A DNA stretch of 64,000 nt, from assembly GCF_025950235.1 (NCBI RefSeq), contig NZ_JAPDDT010000003.1, forward strand, positions 434,001 to 498,000, given 5' to 3'. Origin of the DNA: Luteolibacter arcticus (lineage in GTDB: Bacteria > Verrucomicrobiota > Verrucomicrobiia > Verrucomicrobiales > Akkermansiaceae). Under the pieces are notes generated by a model, which saw only the letters and a list, made by a program, of their open reading frames with translations, was not told where the DNA came from and made no database searches. The position numbers were made by a program, and so were the translations under genes. Position 1 is the first letter of the stretch; each line of letters begins with the position of its first letter. This document shows positions 35,856 through 45,159 of the stretch, in pieces.

Positions 35856-37909
35856 GTCTTGGGATTTTCGTGACCGTTGTGAAGCGGCACCTCCACCTCC
35901 ACGGTGGTGCCGCCCTGTGAATTCGAATCGACCCGCAGCGTGCCGCCGATGCGTTGCGCGCGCTCGTGCATGCCGGTCAGGCCGAAGTGCCCGGGTGCCG
36001 CGGCCTTGCGGATACCGCCGCCGTCATCTGCCACGGAAAGGACAGCCCGCCCCGCAGTGACTTGCAGATCGATAGCGATGACCGAGGCATCCGCGTGCTT
36101 CACCGCATTCGTGATCGCTTCCTGGCCGATCCGTAACAGATTGTCCTCCACCAGTGCCGGCAAGCGGCCAGACACGCTCTGTCTAACATCCACCCGGATG
36201 TGAGATCCAAGCGTGAGCGACTTCGCCGCGCGCTCAAGCGCCTCCGCGAGGTCGAACTTCTCCAAGGCCACCGACCGCAGGTTCCAGATCGATTGGCGCA
36301 TCTCGGCATGGCACTGGCGCACCAGCGACTCGACCGCCTGCAAGTGTTCGCGCGTCTCCGGCGAAGCATCGGCCTCATCTGGCCCGATGCTGTGCACGCG
36401 CAGGTGAATGCCGGTCAGCCCTTGTTCGAGCGTGTCGTGCAGGTCGCGGGCGAGACGATTGCGCTCGGCCGTCACCGCGGTCCGCTCGCGCATCTCCGCC
36501 GCCAGCCTGAGATTCCGGCGACTGATCAGGTAAGCGAAAAGGATGACCGCGAGCAGCACCCCCAGCGCCACGCTCAGCATCACCAGCAGCCGCTTCACCG
36601 TGAAGAAGCTGGCCCTCTCCACCACGGTGACTTGCCCGGGGCCCGGCACCAGGATCTTGAAGGAGGTCGGGGTGCCGACACCGTCCACGCTCACCAGACA
36701 AATGCCGCTGACATCGAGCGTGGCACCTTCCTCGAGGTTCGGGATTCCGGCACCTTCGCCTTCCAGCTCCGCGGTGAAAACTCCACGCGGGGTATTCAGC
36801 GCCAGCACGAGCACTCCACGACCATCTTCGGAAGGCGTCTGCAACCGGTCTAACAGACGACCCCGCGCCGTGACAAACGCCGCATGCTCAAGCCCGCCCT
36901 GCAGTGACTCGATCGACATGGGCTTGGGCTGAACATTGACCCCTTCCGATGGCAGTGGCGCAAACACCGCATCCGAGAGCACCGGCAAGAAGTCCTCCAG
37001 ATCTGGAAAGCCCACCGCCTCGACTTCATCGCCCGGCTTGAGCTTGTCCGCACCCGCGCCGCGGACCGCGATGCCGCTGTTGCCGTCGTTGAGAAAGACG
37101 ATGCCATTGCGGTGATACACCACCTGGCCCCGCACCCGGATGCGGTCCGATCGACTGACAGCAGGCCGATATTGGAAAGCCTCGTGCAACGGCATCACTG
37201 GCTTTGCCCACGGATCGGCCGGTTCCTTCCCGATTTCGACGAAATCCTCGGGCGATACACCGTGGACTTCGACATCCACCAATTGCCGCAAGCTGCTGCG
37301 TGCCCGCACCGGCACCGCCACGCCGCGCAAGTAAACCTGGCGGGCGATCCATCGCTTCGGATCCATGCCACCGCCATTGCTGACCCTTACCGTGATGCGC
37401 GCCGAGCCCGAGCTGAGCAGGACGACGAAGACATTTGGCGGGACGATTTCCGCGCTGCGGACGAAGCCGTGCACGTCCACCAGCAGACCATTGTACTCGC
37501 CGTTCAGCAGGCCGCCCCCGGAGGCATTCTCCCACTTCGGTCGCTCGCCTGTTCCCGTGACGACAAAGGTCGCCGCGGAAATCACCGGCGCATAGGGACC
37601 CCGCTCAAGTTTGCCTTCCACCTCGACGAGGTCTCTCACCTTCGGGCCGTCGGCACCGGTGAATTCCACCCGCATCCCGCCGGTATCGTCCTGAATCTGG
37701 AAGTATTTTCCCTGCGCCGGATCGGCCCACGTGACGATGCCCTTGGTCTTCACGGTGACGGGCGTGAAGGACCCGGTGGTCGCCATCACTTGCAGCTCAC
37801 GCACCTTCGGCAGCGTGGACTCGGCAGCCCCGGCGCCCACGCACGCGGCCGCCCAGCCGCATGCCACAAGCACGCGGAGCGGGAAAAGAATGAACAGGAA
37901 ACGACTCAC
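35852..37909 (-). CDS. HisKA_3-type sensor histidine kinase with extracytoplasmic OB-like domains
   Basis: 685 residues from GTG 37909, which gives a clean signal/anchor (FLFILFPLRVLVACGWAAACVGAGA). An ATG at 37954 with GGAG upstream would add 15 residues and is the alternative. Two or three OB-fold-like sensor segments follow (VTVKTKGIVTWADPAQGKYF, RVRGQVVYHRNGIVFLNDG). A transmembrane helix around residue 435-460 (LLVMLSVALGVLLAVILFAYLI) leads to the NarX/DesK-type kinase: phospho-accepting His near residue 490 in RDLHDTLEQGLTGI, N box QEAITNAVKHAD, G box VADDGGGI, and FGLTGMHERA. The signal sensed is unknown. Confidence 0.9.
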   Translation of the reverse strand: MSRFLFILFPLRVLVACGWAAACVGAGAAESTLPKVRELQVMATTGSFTPVTVKTKGIVTWADPAQGKYFQIQDDTGGMRVEFTGADGPKVRDLVEVEGKLERGPYAPVISAATFVVTGTGERPKWENASGGGLLNGEYNGLLVDVHGFVRSAEIVPPNVFVVLLSSGSARITVRVSNGGGMDPKRWIARQVYLRGVAVPVRARSSLRQLVDVEVHGVSPEDFVEIGKEPADPWAKPVMPLHEAFQYRPAVSRSDRIRVRGQVVYHRNGIVFLNDGNSGIAVRGAGADKLKPGDEVEAVGFPDLEDFLPVLSDAVFAPLPSEGVNVQPKPMSIESLQGGLEHAAFVTARGRLLDRLQTPSEDGRGVLVLALNTPRGVFTAELEGEGAGIPNLEEGATLDVSGICLVSVDGVGTPTSFKILVPGPGQVTVVERASFFTVKRLLVMLSVALGVLLAVILFAYLISRRNLRLAAEMRERTAVTAERNRLARDLHDTLEQGLTGIHLRVHSIGPDEADASPETREHLQAVESLVRQCHAEMRQSIWNLRSVALEKFDLAEALERAAKSLTLGSHIRVDVRQSVSGRLPALVEDNLLRIGQEAITNAVKHADASVIAIDLQVTAGRAVLSVADDGGGIRKAAAPGHFGLTGMHERAQRIGGTLRVDSNSQGGTTVEVEVPLHNGHENPKT

Positions 37910-37956
37910 AGGCCCCTCGAAACTGAGGCCTGAGAACCCGTCATGCGAACACATTT

Positions 37957-37984
37957 TGACTCACTCCAAAGAGTGAGTCACTCC
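37957..37984. promoter_or_regulatory. Perfect palindrome upstream of the kinase-regulator operon
   Basis: TGACTCACTC-CAAA-GAGTGAGTCA (37957-37980), 10-bp arms, with the overlapping dyad GAGTGAGTCACTC (37971-37983). A further CTCACTCA occurs at 38015-38022. It lies 48 bases before the preferred kinase start and after the HTTM gene stop, so it could be an operator or part of a terminator; there is only a short run of T/A beside it. Confidence 0.5.
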
Positions 37985-38019
37985 GCCAGCGAACCGAAAA
38001 GACGGCGCATGTCGCTCAC

Positions 38020-39393
38020 TCATTGCGGCCACACACCCGCGCGAGGCAGGATCCAACGCTTGTGCCAGAGGCTGCGCGGTTCCTTGGCGAGGTCCAGGGC
38101 GGGATCGATCAAGACCGCCGGAGAGCGCCCGTTGAGGCTGACCTTCGTGTCCACGGTCACCTCCACTTCCATGCCGTATTCCTTCCGATACTCCTCTGCC
38201 AGATGGATCGCGAACTGATGAATCAAATCCGGCTGGCCCGGCATCCGGAACTTCTGCCGGTCTGTTAGAAAGTCACCGGGCTCGATCTCCCACTGGTGAC
38301 CGCTTTTCAAGTCGCGGACGCGAAAGGCCAGCACCTCGGATTGCTTGTCGCGCAGCTTCATCCGCCACGAGTAGAGGTGACCTTCTTCCGTCCACGCCAC
38401 ATCGCCCGGATAGAGCCAGTGCCGGAATGGCGACAGAAGCTGCAGCGCCACATACACGGCCATGCCAGCGAGGATGGGCTTCGAAACTCGCGCTGATAGA
38501 TTGCTCACCTCACGTTCCCTTCCCTTCCGCCCGAAGCGCGGCCAATTGGGCGGGAAGAACAGCAGCGACGCCGCCACCATCATCCAGGGAAAGACCCCGA
38601 TGTCGAACAGCCACCCGTTCAGCCCATTGAAGCACAGTACCAGCACGTAAGCGGCTAGCCGCGTCCGCTTCCACAGCAGCAGCGGCACGAAGGCGAAGTC
38701 GAGGATCAGCCCGGCGTAGCTGAAGAAATACGCGACCCACTTCTCGGTCAGCCACGGGCCGATCCACGGAAAGTCCGCACGCTTCGCCAGCCACATGCCG
38801 AGCGGCTCACCGCGCAGCCAATCGCCATTCAGCTTCGCGATCCCGCCGAAGAAATAGGGAATGCCGACTTGGATCCGCATCAGCCACAGCCAGCACGCGG
38901 GTGTGGTGCCGGAAGCCATCGCCGGCCGCCTCAACGCATCGAGCGACCACAGCCGGTGCGCCGGCACGAAGATCATCAGGAAGGCGATCAGGCAAATCAG
39001 ATAGAGGTGGTTCAGATACTCCGCCGCATCGATCAGGAACACGTGGCTCAGCGCGAGAAACAGCACCACCGCCGCCACCCGGTAAAACAGCCCCGCCGCC
39101 ACCAGCAACGCCGTCACCGCCAGCACCACGAAGTGCGCGGTCATCCCGGCACCCGGCCACGGCTTCACCCAATCGAAGCCCAGGAAGGTGAAGTGGAACT
39201 CGGGATCGATACACAGTCCGCGCACCCAGCCCTTCTTCAAATAGACCACCGCCTCGAAGAACATCAGCAGCCCGAATGCGATCCGGAACACCGCCAGCGA
39301 GGCCCCATCCACCGGCCGCATGGCAGCCTCCACCCATCGGGAAAGCCGCGACCCCGCGAGTCGCTTTCCAGAATCAGGTCCTTCTTCTCCCAT
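38020..39393 (-). CDS. HTTM / vitamin K-dependent gamma-carboxylase homologue
   Basis: 457 residues with many transmembrane helices. It follows the VKGC pattern closely: LAVFRIAFGLLMFFEAVVYLKKGWV, PEFHFTFLGFDWVKPWPG, GLFYRVAAVVLFLALSHVFLIDAAEYLNHLYL, FVPAHRLWSLDA, GIPYFFGGIAKLNGDWLRGEP and FPPNWPRF. In human VKGC the lysine pair before LDADW contains the catalytic base Lys218; here the stretch reads IAKLNGDW, so the second lysine is kept and the first is Ala. After residue about 330 comes a soluble part (WTEEGHLYSWRMKLRDKQSE), as in VKGC. Bacterial members have largely unknown substrates. It is transcribed just ahead of the two-component genes. Confidence 0.85.
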   Translation of the reverse strand: MGEEGPDSGKRLAGSRLSRWVEAAMRPVDGASLAVFRIAFGLLMFFEAVVYLKKGWVRGLCIDPEFHFTFLGFDWVKPWPGAGMTAHFVVLAVTALLVAAGLFYRVAAVVLFLALSHVFLIDAAEYLNHLYLICLIAFLMIFVPAHRLWSLDALRRPAMASGTTPACWLWLMRIQVGIPYFFGGIAKLNGDWLRGEPLGMWLAKRADFPWIGPWLTEKWVAYFFSYAGLILDFAFVPLLLWKRTRLAAYVLVLCFNGLNGWLFDIGVFPWMMVAASLLFFPPNWPRFGRKGREREVSNLSARVSKPILAGMAVYVALQLLSPFRHWLYPGDVAWTEEGHLYSWRMKLRDKQSEVLAFRVRDLKSGHQWEIEPGDFLTDRQKFRMPGQPDLIHQFAIHLAEEYRKEYGMEVEVTVDTKVSLNGRSPAVLIDPALDLAKEPRSLWHKRWILPRAGVWPQ

Positions 39394-39567
39394 GCTGATA
39401 GAAGATCATCGAAACCGCCTCCATGGCGACAAGGAGGAAGTCCTTTCACGGCGGAAGAACTGCGTCCTCCAAATGGCACGTGGGCGCTTCCGATGATCAA
39501 CCCTCAAGCTTCGCCCCGAGCACTCTGCGTCTCCACGCCGCATACTCCGCGGGGATTCCCCTGCCAA

Positions 39568-42500
39568 TCAGGGACCAATCTGAACCAGACGGATGGCGCG
39601 GTATTCCACGCGGGAACCAGCTCCCGCGTGAGCATTCTGAAGCCCGACCAAACCCGCTTCGGGCCACTCGAAGCCCGCGTAGCTGGCCCGGACATCGGCC
39701 ACATCCACCGTGGTCACGCCATCGACAAGCACGCGGATGCGAGCGCCCGTCATGAGTATTTCCAGGCGATGCCACACCGAGTGGCGCGCGTCGGCCAAGG
39801 GACTGGCGGGAATGCGATCATAAACCGCGCCGGTAGAGTGAACCGGCAGGCGAGGCTCGTTGGTCAGCTGGATCTCACTGCCGGTGACCCACGGATCGCC
39901 GGTCTCCGCCGCACGCAGGAAGACGCCCGCATTGCCACCCGGCGAAAGCCGGTATTCCAAGCTGAGAAAAAAATCACTGTAGTCGTCACCGAAGTGCAAC
40001 CACCCGGATGGAGCGGCGTCATCATGCCTCAAGATTCCCGTGCTCGTGTCGTAGTCCCACCCCGAGCTTCCCCCCATGAAAGTGAGACCTGCTAGACCGT
40101 TGGCAAGAGGATCGATGCCATAAGCATCCGGCCAGCCGCCACCGACACGCCAGAAATACCGCGTCTCTACGGGACGTGAAAGTTGCCACTCGCTCCATGC
40201 TTCTAGAAACGTCGCCGGCGCGGCGACACTTCCGGACTCGAGCGTCCAATGGACGAGATCCGGCGAGCGCTCGATCCAGTAGAGATTCCCCGGCAGGGTG
40301 CCGGACGAAATCAGAAAATTGTTAGAGCCGGCCACGGGCACGAACGCCGGGCTCATCCCGCTTTCCCCGAAATAGGAACCCGTAGCCACCGGGCCCAGCG
40401 GATCGAAGCCGAGGCGAACCGCCGCGGCATCTGAAATCCCGTCGCCATTGCTGTCGGCATGACCCACGCCCACCCACACCAGCAGCCGCTGCTGGTAGGA
40501 AAGGCCGGCGCTGTCGGTCGCCTTCACGCGTATCGTGTGCAAGCCCGCGGCAAGAACAGAACTGGCAATCACCTGGTCGCCGTGGAGCACGAAGGAAGCA
40601 TTGCCCGTATCCCCTGCCCCGCTCACCAGTTCGAAACGGGGAAAGGCCTCGTGATGGGGCGTGACGGAACTCCAGTCATTGCCAAGCCGCAGCTCATCGA
40701 CGTCCGGCGCGGAGGTCGTCACGTAGTCACTGAAACCGATACGGTTGAAAACAATCGACCCGCCGGTCTCGGCGGGTGTGAAGAAGAGATCGGGCGACGT
40801 TGGCTCAGCGTCGAGGAGCGGGTCGAGCCAGACCGACACACGGTCGTTGCCCGCGAGGTGCTCGATCTTCACCACGAAGAAATGCGCCCCGTCATCAGGT
40901 GAGGCGAAGAACTTGTTGGTTCCGTTCCGGACCCGTGCGCCGAAGCCGCTTTCATTCCCGATCTGGAGCACGCGATTCGCCTCGGTAGCGCTGCCGCCCC
41001 AGAACTCGACACCCCAGAAGTGAACGTTGTCGCCAGGGTCTGCGATGAAGCTGGCGTAGGTCGTCGTGCCGTCGGTGCCGCGGGCGTTCGTCAGGGCCCG
41101 GTGGTTGCGCGAAGCGGGCGAGCAGAAGCCCCGGTTGCCGGAGGTCTCCAGCGCCATGCCGAGGGCATCGGTGTAGGAAAGCGATCCGGAAGGAATGGTC
41201 GAAGACGAGCCGGCGACCTGCCACGCGCCCGAGAACCCGGAGCCGCTCGCCTGCCCGCTCAAGGTCGCGGCGGCGGCGTAGTCGAAAGACTCCCGCGCCA
41301 CCGGATCCGGCACCATCACCGCGAGAGTGCCGGTCTGGAGGTCGCCGAGGTCTTCATCGTCCATCAGCAGGCGGCCGACTAATGCCCCCGCGGCATGATC
41401 GGGCGGAAGCACGGCGTTGGTGAGCAGGATCCGGCGCGGGGCGTGCTCACCGGCGACGTCGCTCACATGGATCACAAACGTGGCTTCCGAGTGGAGCCCG
41501 GCTTCATCCGTCGCGCGGACACGGACTTGGTACGAACTACGACGTTCGTAGTCGAAGGAAGACGCGGCGGCGAGGATCCCGCCGTTGATGGAGAATAGCG
41601 CGTTGTCCACCGCGCCGGCGGGCAGCGAGAAGGTGATCGCTTCGCCGCTGTGGTCGTGAGCCGCGGAGAGCGTTCCGACCGCGGTGCCGGCAGGCTGGTT
41701 CTCCGGGATGCTGCTCTGGTCGAGTTGCAGGTTGAAAGGTCCGCCAGGGATCTCGTTGAGGGTGTACCAGACTTCGCTGGAGAGGATGGCGGAGCCGTCG
41801 TCGGACACGGGATCGCTTTTTAGATAGACCACGTGGCCCGCGTCGAGGCCGGGAACGACGATCCTGACCTTGGTGCGGTCGGCGGAAGCGGTGGCGCTGC
41901 TGACGACCAGCGTTTCCTCCCCGATCTTCGCGCCGCCATAGGCCGCGGTCGGCTGATAGGACCACTGCTTCACGGTGAAGTTTGCGGGATTCTCCAAGGC
42001 CGCTTCCGGCACCGGCTTGGTGTAGGCGATCTCAAAGCCGGTCGCGGTGGCGGAGACCTTCGCGATCTCGAAGGTGACTGAATTTCCCGACTTCGGCGTG
42101 AGCCGCTGGAGGCCGGTGGTGGTGCCGTTCCATGACCAGTTCCCGCTGGCCCCGATACAGCCGACGTAAAGCGTGCCATTCGGCCCCCAGGCGAGCCGGT
42201 TGACGCCGCCTTCCAGACCCTGGGTGAAGCGGTAGATGCACCCCTGCCAGGTGCCGCGGACCTTTTCGAGTGACACGCGGTTGATGCCGCCGAGCGTGAT
42301 GTCGCCCACCAGCAGGTCACCGGCGAAGGGCCCGTCGGGAATGGACAGCGGCTGTGACGGCGAGTTGGCGATGTCGTTTTGCGGGAACCAGACGGCCGGC
42401 GGCGTCATCGGCTGGTCGGCGAAGAGGCTCGGGCTGCCGCCGTCGCCATCGTTGTTGTAGTGGCCGTAGAAATGGCCTTCGCGCAGGTGATTCAGTCGGG

Positions 42501-45024
42501 AGGCCGGCTGCCACGCGCCTTGGTTGTCGGTTTGGAAAATCTCGCCCTCAGGGCCGAAGCACAGGCCGTTCGGCGTGCGCAGGCCGCCCGCGAGATAGCT
42601 GACTTCACCGGTTGTTAGATTGGTCCGGACCAGCGTCCCCCGGTTCGGCGGGTTGGGACCGTTGAGGCCGGGGTAGTCGAAGTGGATCGCGGTCGAAAGC
42701 GTCGTGAAGGCGAAGCCGTCGCGTTCGATCAGGCCGAAGTGGAAGTGGTGGTAGTTGTCGGAGGTCCAGCCACTGCCAACATTCTCCTTGGTCTCGAAGT
42801 AGCCGTCGCCGTTGGTGTCGCGTAGCTTCGTCAGGCTGGTGCGCTGGCTGACGAACAGTTCGCCGTTGATGAATTTCATCCCGAGCGGCTCGGACAGGCC
42901 GGCGGCGACTTCGGTTACGGTGACGGCCTGCGGGTCCTCGCCCTGCACGTTGGTGAGTGCCCAGACTTTCCCGTCGCCGCCGGGCAAGGGATCGGGCGTG
43001 CTGTTTTGGTTTGGATTGAAGGTGGTGATGAAGAGCCGGCCGTCAGTCGGATGCACTGCCATCGCCCCAATCTTGGGATTGAAGGACGACGGATGGATTT
43101 TCGTCACGCGCCACGAGGGATGGACGGCGTTCAAGGGCTGGCCGCTGCCCGGACGCGTACCGTCACCGGGGGTGATGATCTCCTTCTTGCCCGGAGCCAC
43201 CACGCGCGTGACCCCGGCCGTGGTGAGGAAAGCGGACGCGGGCACCACCGTGAAGTCCGCCGCGCCGGGCGGACGCCATTCGAGCTTTAGTACGACGTCT
43301 CCCGTATTTTGGAAGAAGCGCAGCTTCAGCGGGTGGAGGCCACCCGTCAGAGCGGTCCCCCCGGTGGCCGGGGTCGCGGCATGCTCGCCATCGTGGTCGA
43401 TCACCAGCGTGTCGCCGAGCCACAATTCCGAGCCGTCGGCCGAAGTCAGGCGGAACTCATATGGGCCGGAAGCCGGGACGAAAAGGTCGGCGTGGCACTC
43501 GACCACGAACTTCTGGGCGTATCCCGCGAAGTCCCCGCTGCCGGACCAATCAATCGTGGCGCGCTTCTGATCGACATTCGGCGTCTGCCCGGGCACCAGC
43601 GGATAGAGCTGGTCCATCGCTTCCTGGATGTCGAAGAGGCGTAAGGTGATGCCTGCCTCGTAGTCGTCGAGATTTCCTAACAGGAGGATGGCCGGCTCCG
43701 ACATCACCGACGTCGCGGGAAGGCCTGAGACCTCGGCCGCATCGTCGGAGATCCGCACGGTGTAGACGCCCGTATCGGCGGTCGTGACGCCAGTCCGGGA
43801 AAGCGATGGGCTGGTGGCCCCCGGGATAGTGCTGCCATCCTTGAACCACTGATAGGTGAGGTTACCCAGACCGGTGGCGGTCACGGAGAAGTTGGCATTT
43901 CCCCCTGCCGCCACGCCGAGCGGCACCGGCTGGGCCGAGATCAACGGCACCGGATAGGTCAGGCTCACGGCGACGACATCGCTGGTGACGGAGCCGTTCG
44001 GGTTGGTGGCGATTATACGGTAGCTGCCGTTCGCGGCGTAGGTGGCCGGGGCCATCGTGAAGATCGCCTGCGTGGCTCCGCCTATGTCAGCCCAGGATCC
44101 GCTGCCCTGTAGCACCTGCCACTGGAAGGACGGCGAGGGTTGGGCAATGACGTCTGCGGCCAAGGTCACCGTGTCGCCGACATGCCCCGCGTGGCTTTGC
44201 GGTTGCTGACGGAAGTAAGGCTGGGCCGGCAGCACCGTGACGCTGCCGAAGGTGCTGCCCCAGCGGATCTCATCCCAAGCGGAGGAATTGCTCGCGTAGT
44301 CAGAAAGCGCAAGCCGGTCGAATTGCGTGTTGAAGCCGCTGCGGGTCACGCCGCCAGATGGTTCGCCACCGCCCAGCACCGGATCGATCCACACCGTGAC
44401 GCTGTCGCCATTGTTCGATGCACTGAGGCTGAACTTGGCGACGAGAAGATGGACGTTGGCATCAGGTGCCACGCCGAGATTACCGACCAACAAGCCACTG
44501 TTCTCCGCGCGGAAGGCGTAGTTCCCGGTGGCAAAATCCCCGCTGGCGAGGCCGGCGTCGAAGTTCCGGTTCGCGTCGCTGGTGCTGCCGTAGTAGAGCG
44601 CGAGGGCTTGGTAGGTGTTGGCGTTTGCCGCCGCGTTCTCGTTGCCGGTCCGAAACAGCCAGCTCAGGTAACGCGTGCCGGTGGTCGCGTCGCCCACTGC
44701 CAGCGTGTTGTCTAACAGTCGAAACACGCGCCCGGAATTTGTCGCGCCGATTCCAGCCGCATCGGCCCCCGTGGCCACCTTGTCGCCCGAGGATCCGGCG
44801 TAGAGTGGATTGGAATGAACCAGCGAACCGGAGGCCACCGCAGGTTCGGCGTCGCCGAAGTCGATGTCCGTCCACGCACCGGTATACCCGGCGACCGCGG
44901 GACTTCCCGCCGCATGAAGCTCGGCATCCGTGGTGTAGGAGTCGAAGGCATCATGGCTGAGGTACTGGGCACCGGCTGGAAAAAGCAGGAACGCCGAAAG
45001 GATCGTGGAACGGATCGCGGTCAT
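39568..45024 (-). CDS. Giant multidomain secreted protein (Ig, PA14, beta-propeller, cadherin, DUF1080)
   Basis: 1818 residues from ATG 45024, opening a signal peptide (STILSAFLLFPAGA). Order: shared N-terminal module (LSHDAFDSYTTDAE...AWDEIRWGSTFGSVT, nt 44220-45000); two Ig-like domains (YQWFKDGSTIPGATS); PA14 (FEFRLTS-type YEFRLTSADGSELWLGD); a glucose/sorbosone-dehydrogenase-like propeller (GAMAVHPTDGRLFITTF, FGPEGEIFQTDNQG); cadherin (SSIPENQPAGTAVGTL); a divergent copy of the shared module (nt 40670-41310); an SNGDGISD plus YWIERSPDLVHW...YFWRV module (40150-40470); and a C-terminal DUF1080 glycan-hydrolase-like domain (GNAGVFLRAAETGDPW, EIQLTNE, WHRLEILMTG). Probably surface glycan binding and breakdown. 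First of the paralogue cluster in map order, last in transcription order. Confidence 0.85.
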   Translation of the reverse strand: MTAIRSTILSAFLLFPAGAQYLSHDAFDSYTTDAELHAAGSPAVAGYTGAWTDIDFGDAEPAVASGSLVHSNPLYAGSSGDKVATGADAAGIGATNSGRVFRLLDNTLAVGDATTGTRYLSWLFRTGNENAAANANTYQALALYYGSTSDANRNFDAGLASGDFATGNYAFRAENSGLLVGNLGVAPDANVHLLVAKFSLSASNNGDSVTVWIDPVLGGGEPSGGVTRSGFNTQFDRLALSDYASNSSAWDEIRWGSTFGSVTVLPAQPYFRQQPQSHAGHVGDTVTLAADVIAQPSPSFQWQVLQGSGSWADIGGATQAIFTMAPATYAANGSYRIIATNPNGSVTSDVVAVSLTYPVPLISAQPVPLGVAAGGNANFSVTATGLGNLTYQWFKDGSTIPGATSPSLSRTGVTTADTGVYTVRISDDAAEVSGLPATSVMSEPAILLLGNLDDYEAGITLRLFDIQEAMDQLYPLVPGQTPNVDQKRATIDWSGSGDFAGYAQKFVVECHADLFVPASGPYEFRLTSADGSELWLGDTLVIDHDGEHAATPATGGTALTGGLHPLKLRFFQNTGDVVLKLEWRPPGAADFTVVPASAFLTTAGVTRVVAPGKKEIITPGDGTRPGSGQPLNAVHPSWRVTKIHPSSFNPKIGAMAVHPTDGRLFITTFNPNQNSTPDPLPGGDGKVWALTNVQGEDPQAVTVTEVAAGLSEPLGMKFINGELFVSQRTSLTKLRDTNGDGYFETKENVGSGWTSDNYHHFHFGLIERDGFAFTTLSTAIHFDYPGLNGPNPPNRGTLVRTNLTTGEVSYLAGGLRTPNGLCFGPEGEIFQTDNQGAWQPASRLNHLREGHFYGHYNNDGDGGSPSLFADQPMTPPAVWFPQNDIANSPSQPLSIPDGPFAGDLLVGDITLGGINRVSLEKVRGTWQGCIYRFTQGLEGGVNRLAWGPNGTLYVGCIGASGNWSWNGTTTGLQRLTPKSGNSVTFEIAKVSATATGFEIAYTKPVPEAALENPANFTVKQWSYQPTAAYGGAKIGEETLVVSSATASADRTKVRIVVPGLDAGHVVYLKSDPVSDDGSAILSSEVWYTLNEIPGGPFNLQLDQSSIPENQPAGTAVGTLSAAHDHSGEAITFSLPAGAVDNALFSINGGILAAASSFDYERRSSYQVRVRATDEAGLHSEATFVIHVSDVAGEHAPRRILLTNAVLPPDHAAGALVGRLLMDDEDLGDLQTGTLAVMVPDPVARESFDYAAAATLSGQASGSGFSGAWQVAGSSSTIPSGSLSYTDALGMALETSGNRGFCSPASRNHRALTNARGTDGTTTYASFIADPGDNVHFWGVEFWGGSATEANRVLQIGNESGFGARVRNGTNKFFASPDDGAHFFVVKIEHLAGNDRVSVWLDPLLDAEPTSPDLFFTPAETGGSIVFNRIGFSDYVTTSAPDVDELRLGNDWSSVTPHHEAFPRFELVSGAGDTGNASFVLHGDQVIASSVLAAGLHTIRVKATDSAGLSYQQRLLVWVGVGHADSNGDGISDAAAVRLGFDPLGPVATGSYFGESGMSPAFVPVAGSNNFLISSGTLPGNLYWIERSPDLVHWTLESGSVAAPATFLEAWSEWQLSRPVETRYFWRVGGGWPDAYGIDPLANGLAGLTFMGGSSGWDYDTSTGILRHDDAAPSGWLHFGDDYSDFFLSLEYRLSPGGNAGVFLRAAETGDPWVTGSEIQLTNEPRLPVHSTGAVYDRIPASPLADARHSVWHRLEILMTGARIRVLVDGVTTVDVADVRASYAGFEWPEAGLVGLQNAHAGAGSRVEYRAIRLVQIGP

Positions 45025-45159
45025 TGCAGGTGGTTGGTTGCAGGGAAAGAAATGCCGGAGCGGGCGTCCCCGCTCCGGCTGGTACTCCGCCCCCATGTGT
45101 CGTCCTTCCGAGAACCCATCAACGGCGGCCGACACACGCCCGAAGGCGGAGCAAAGGGG

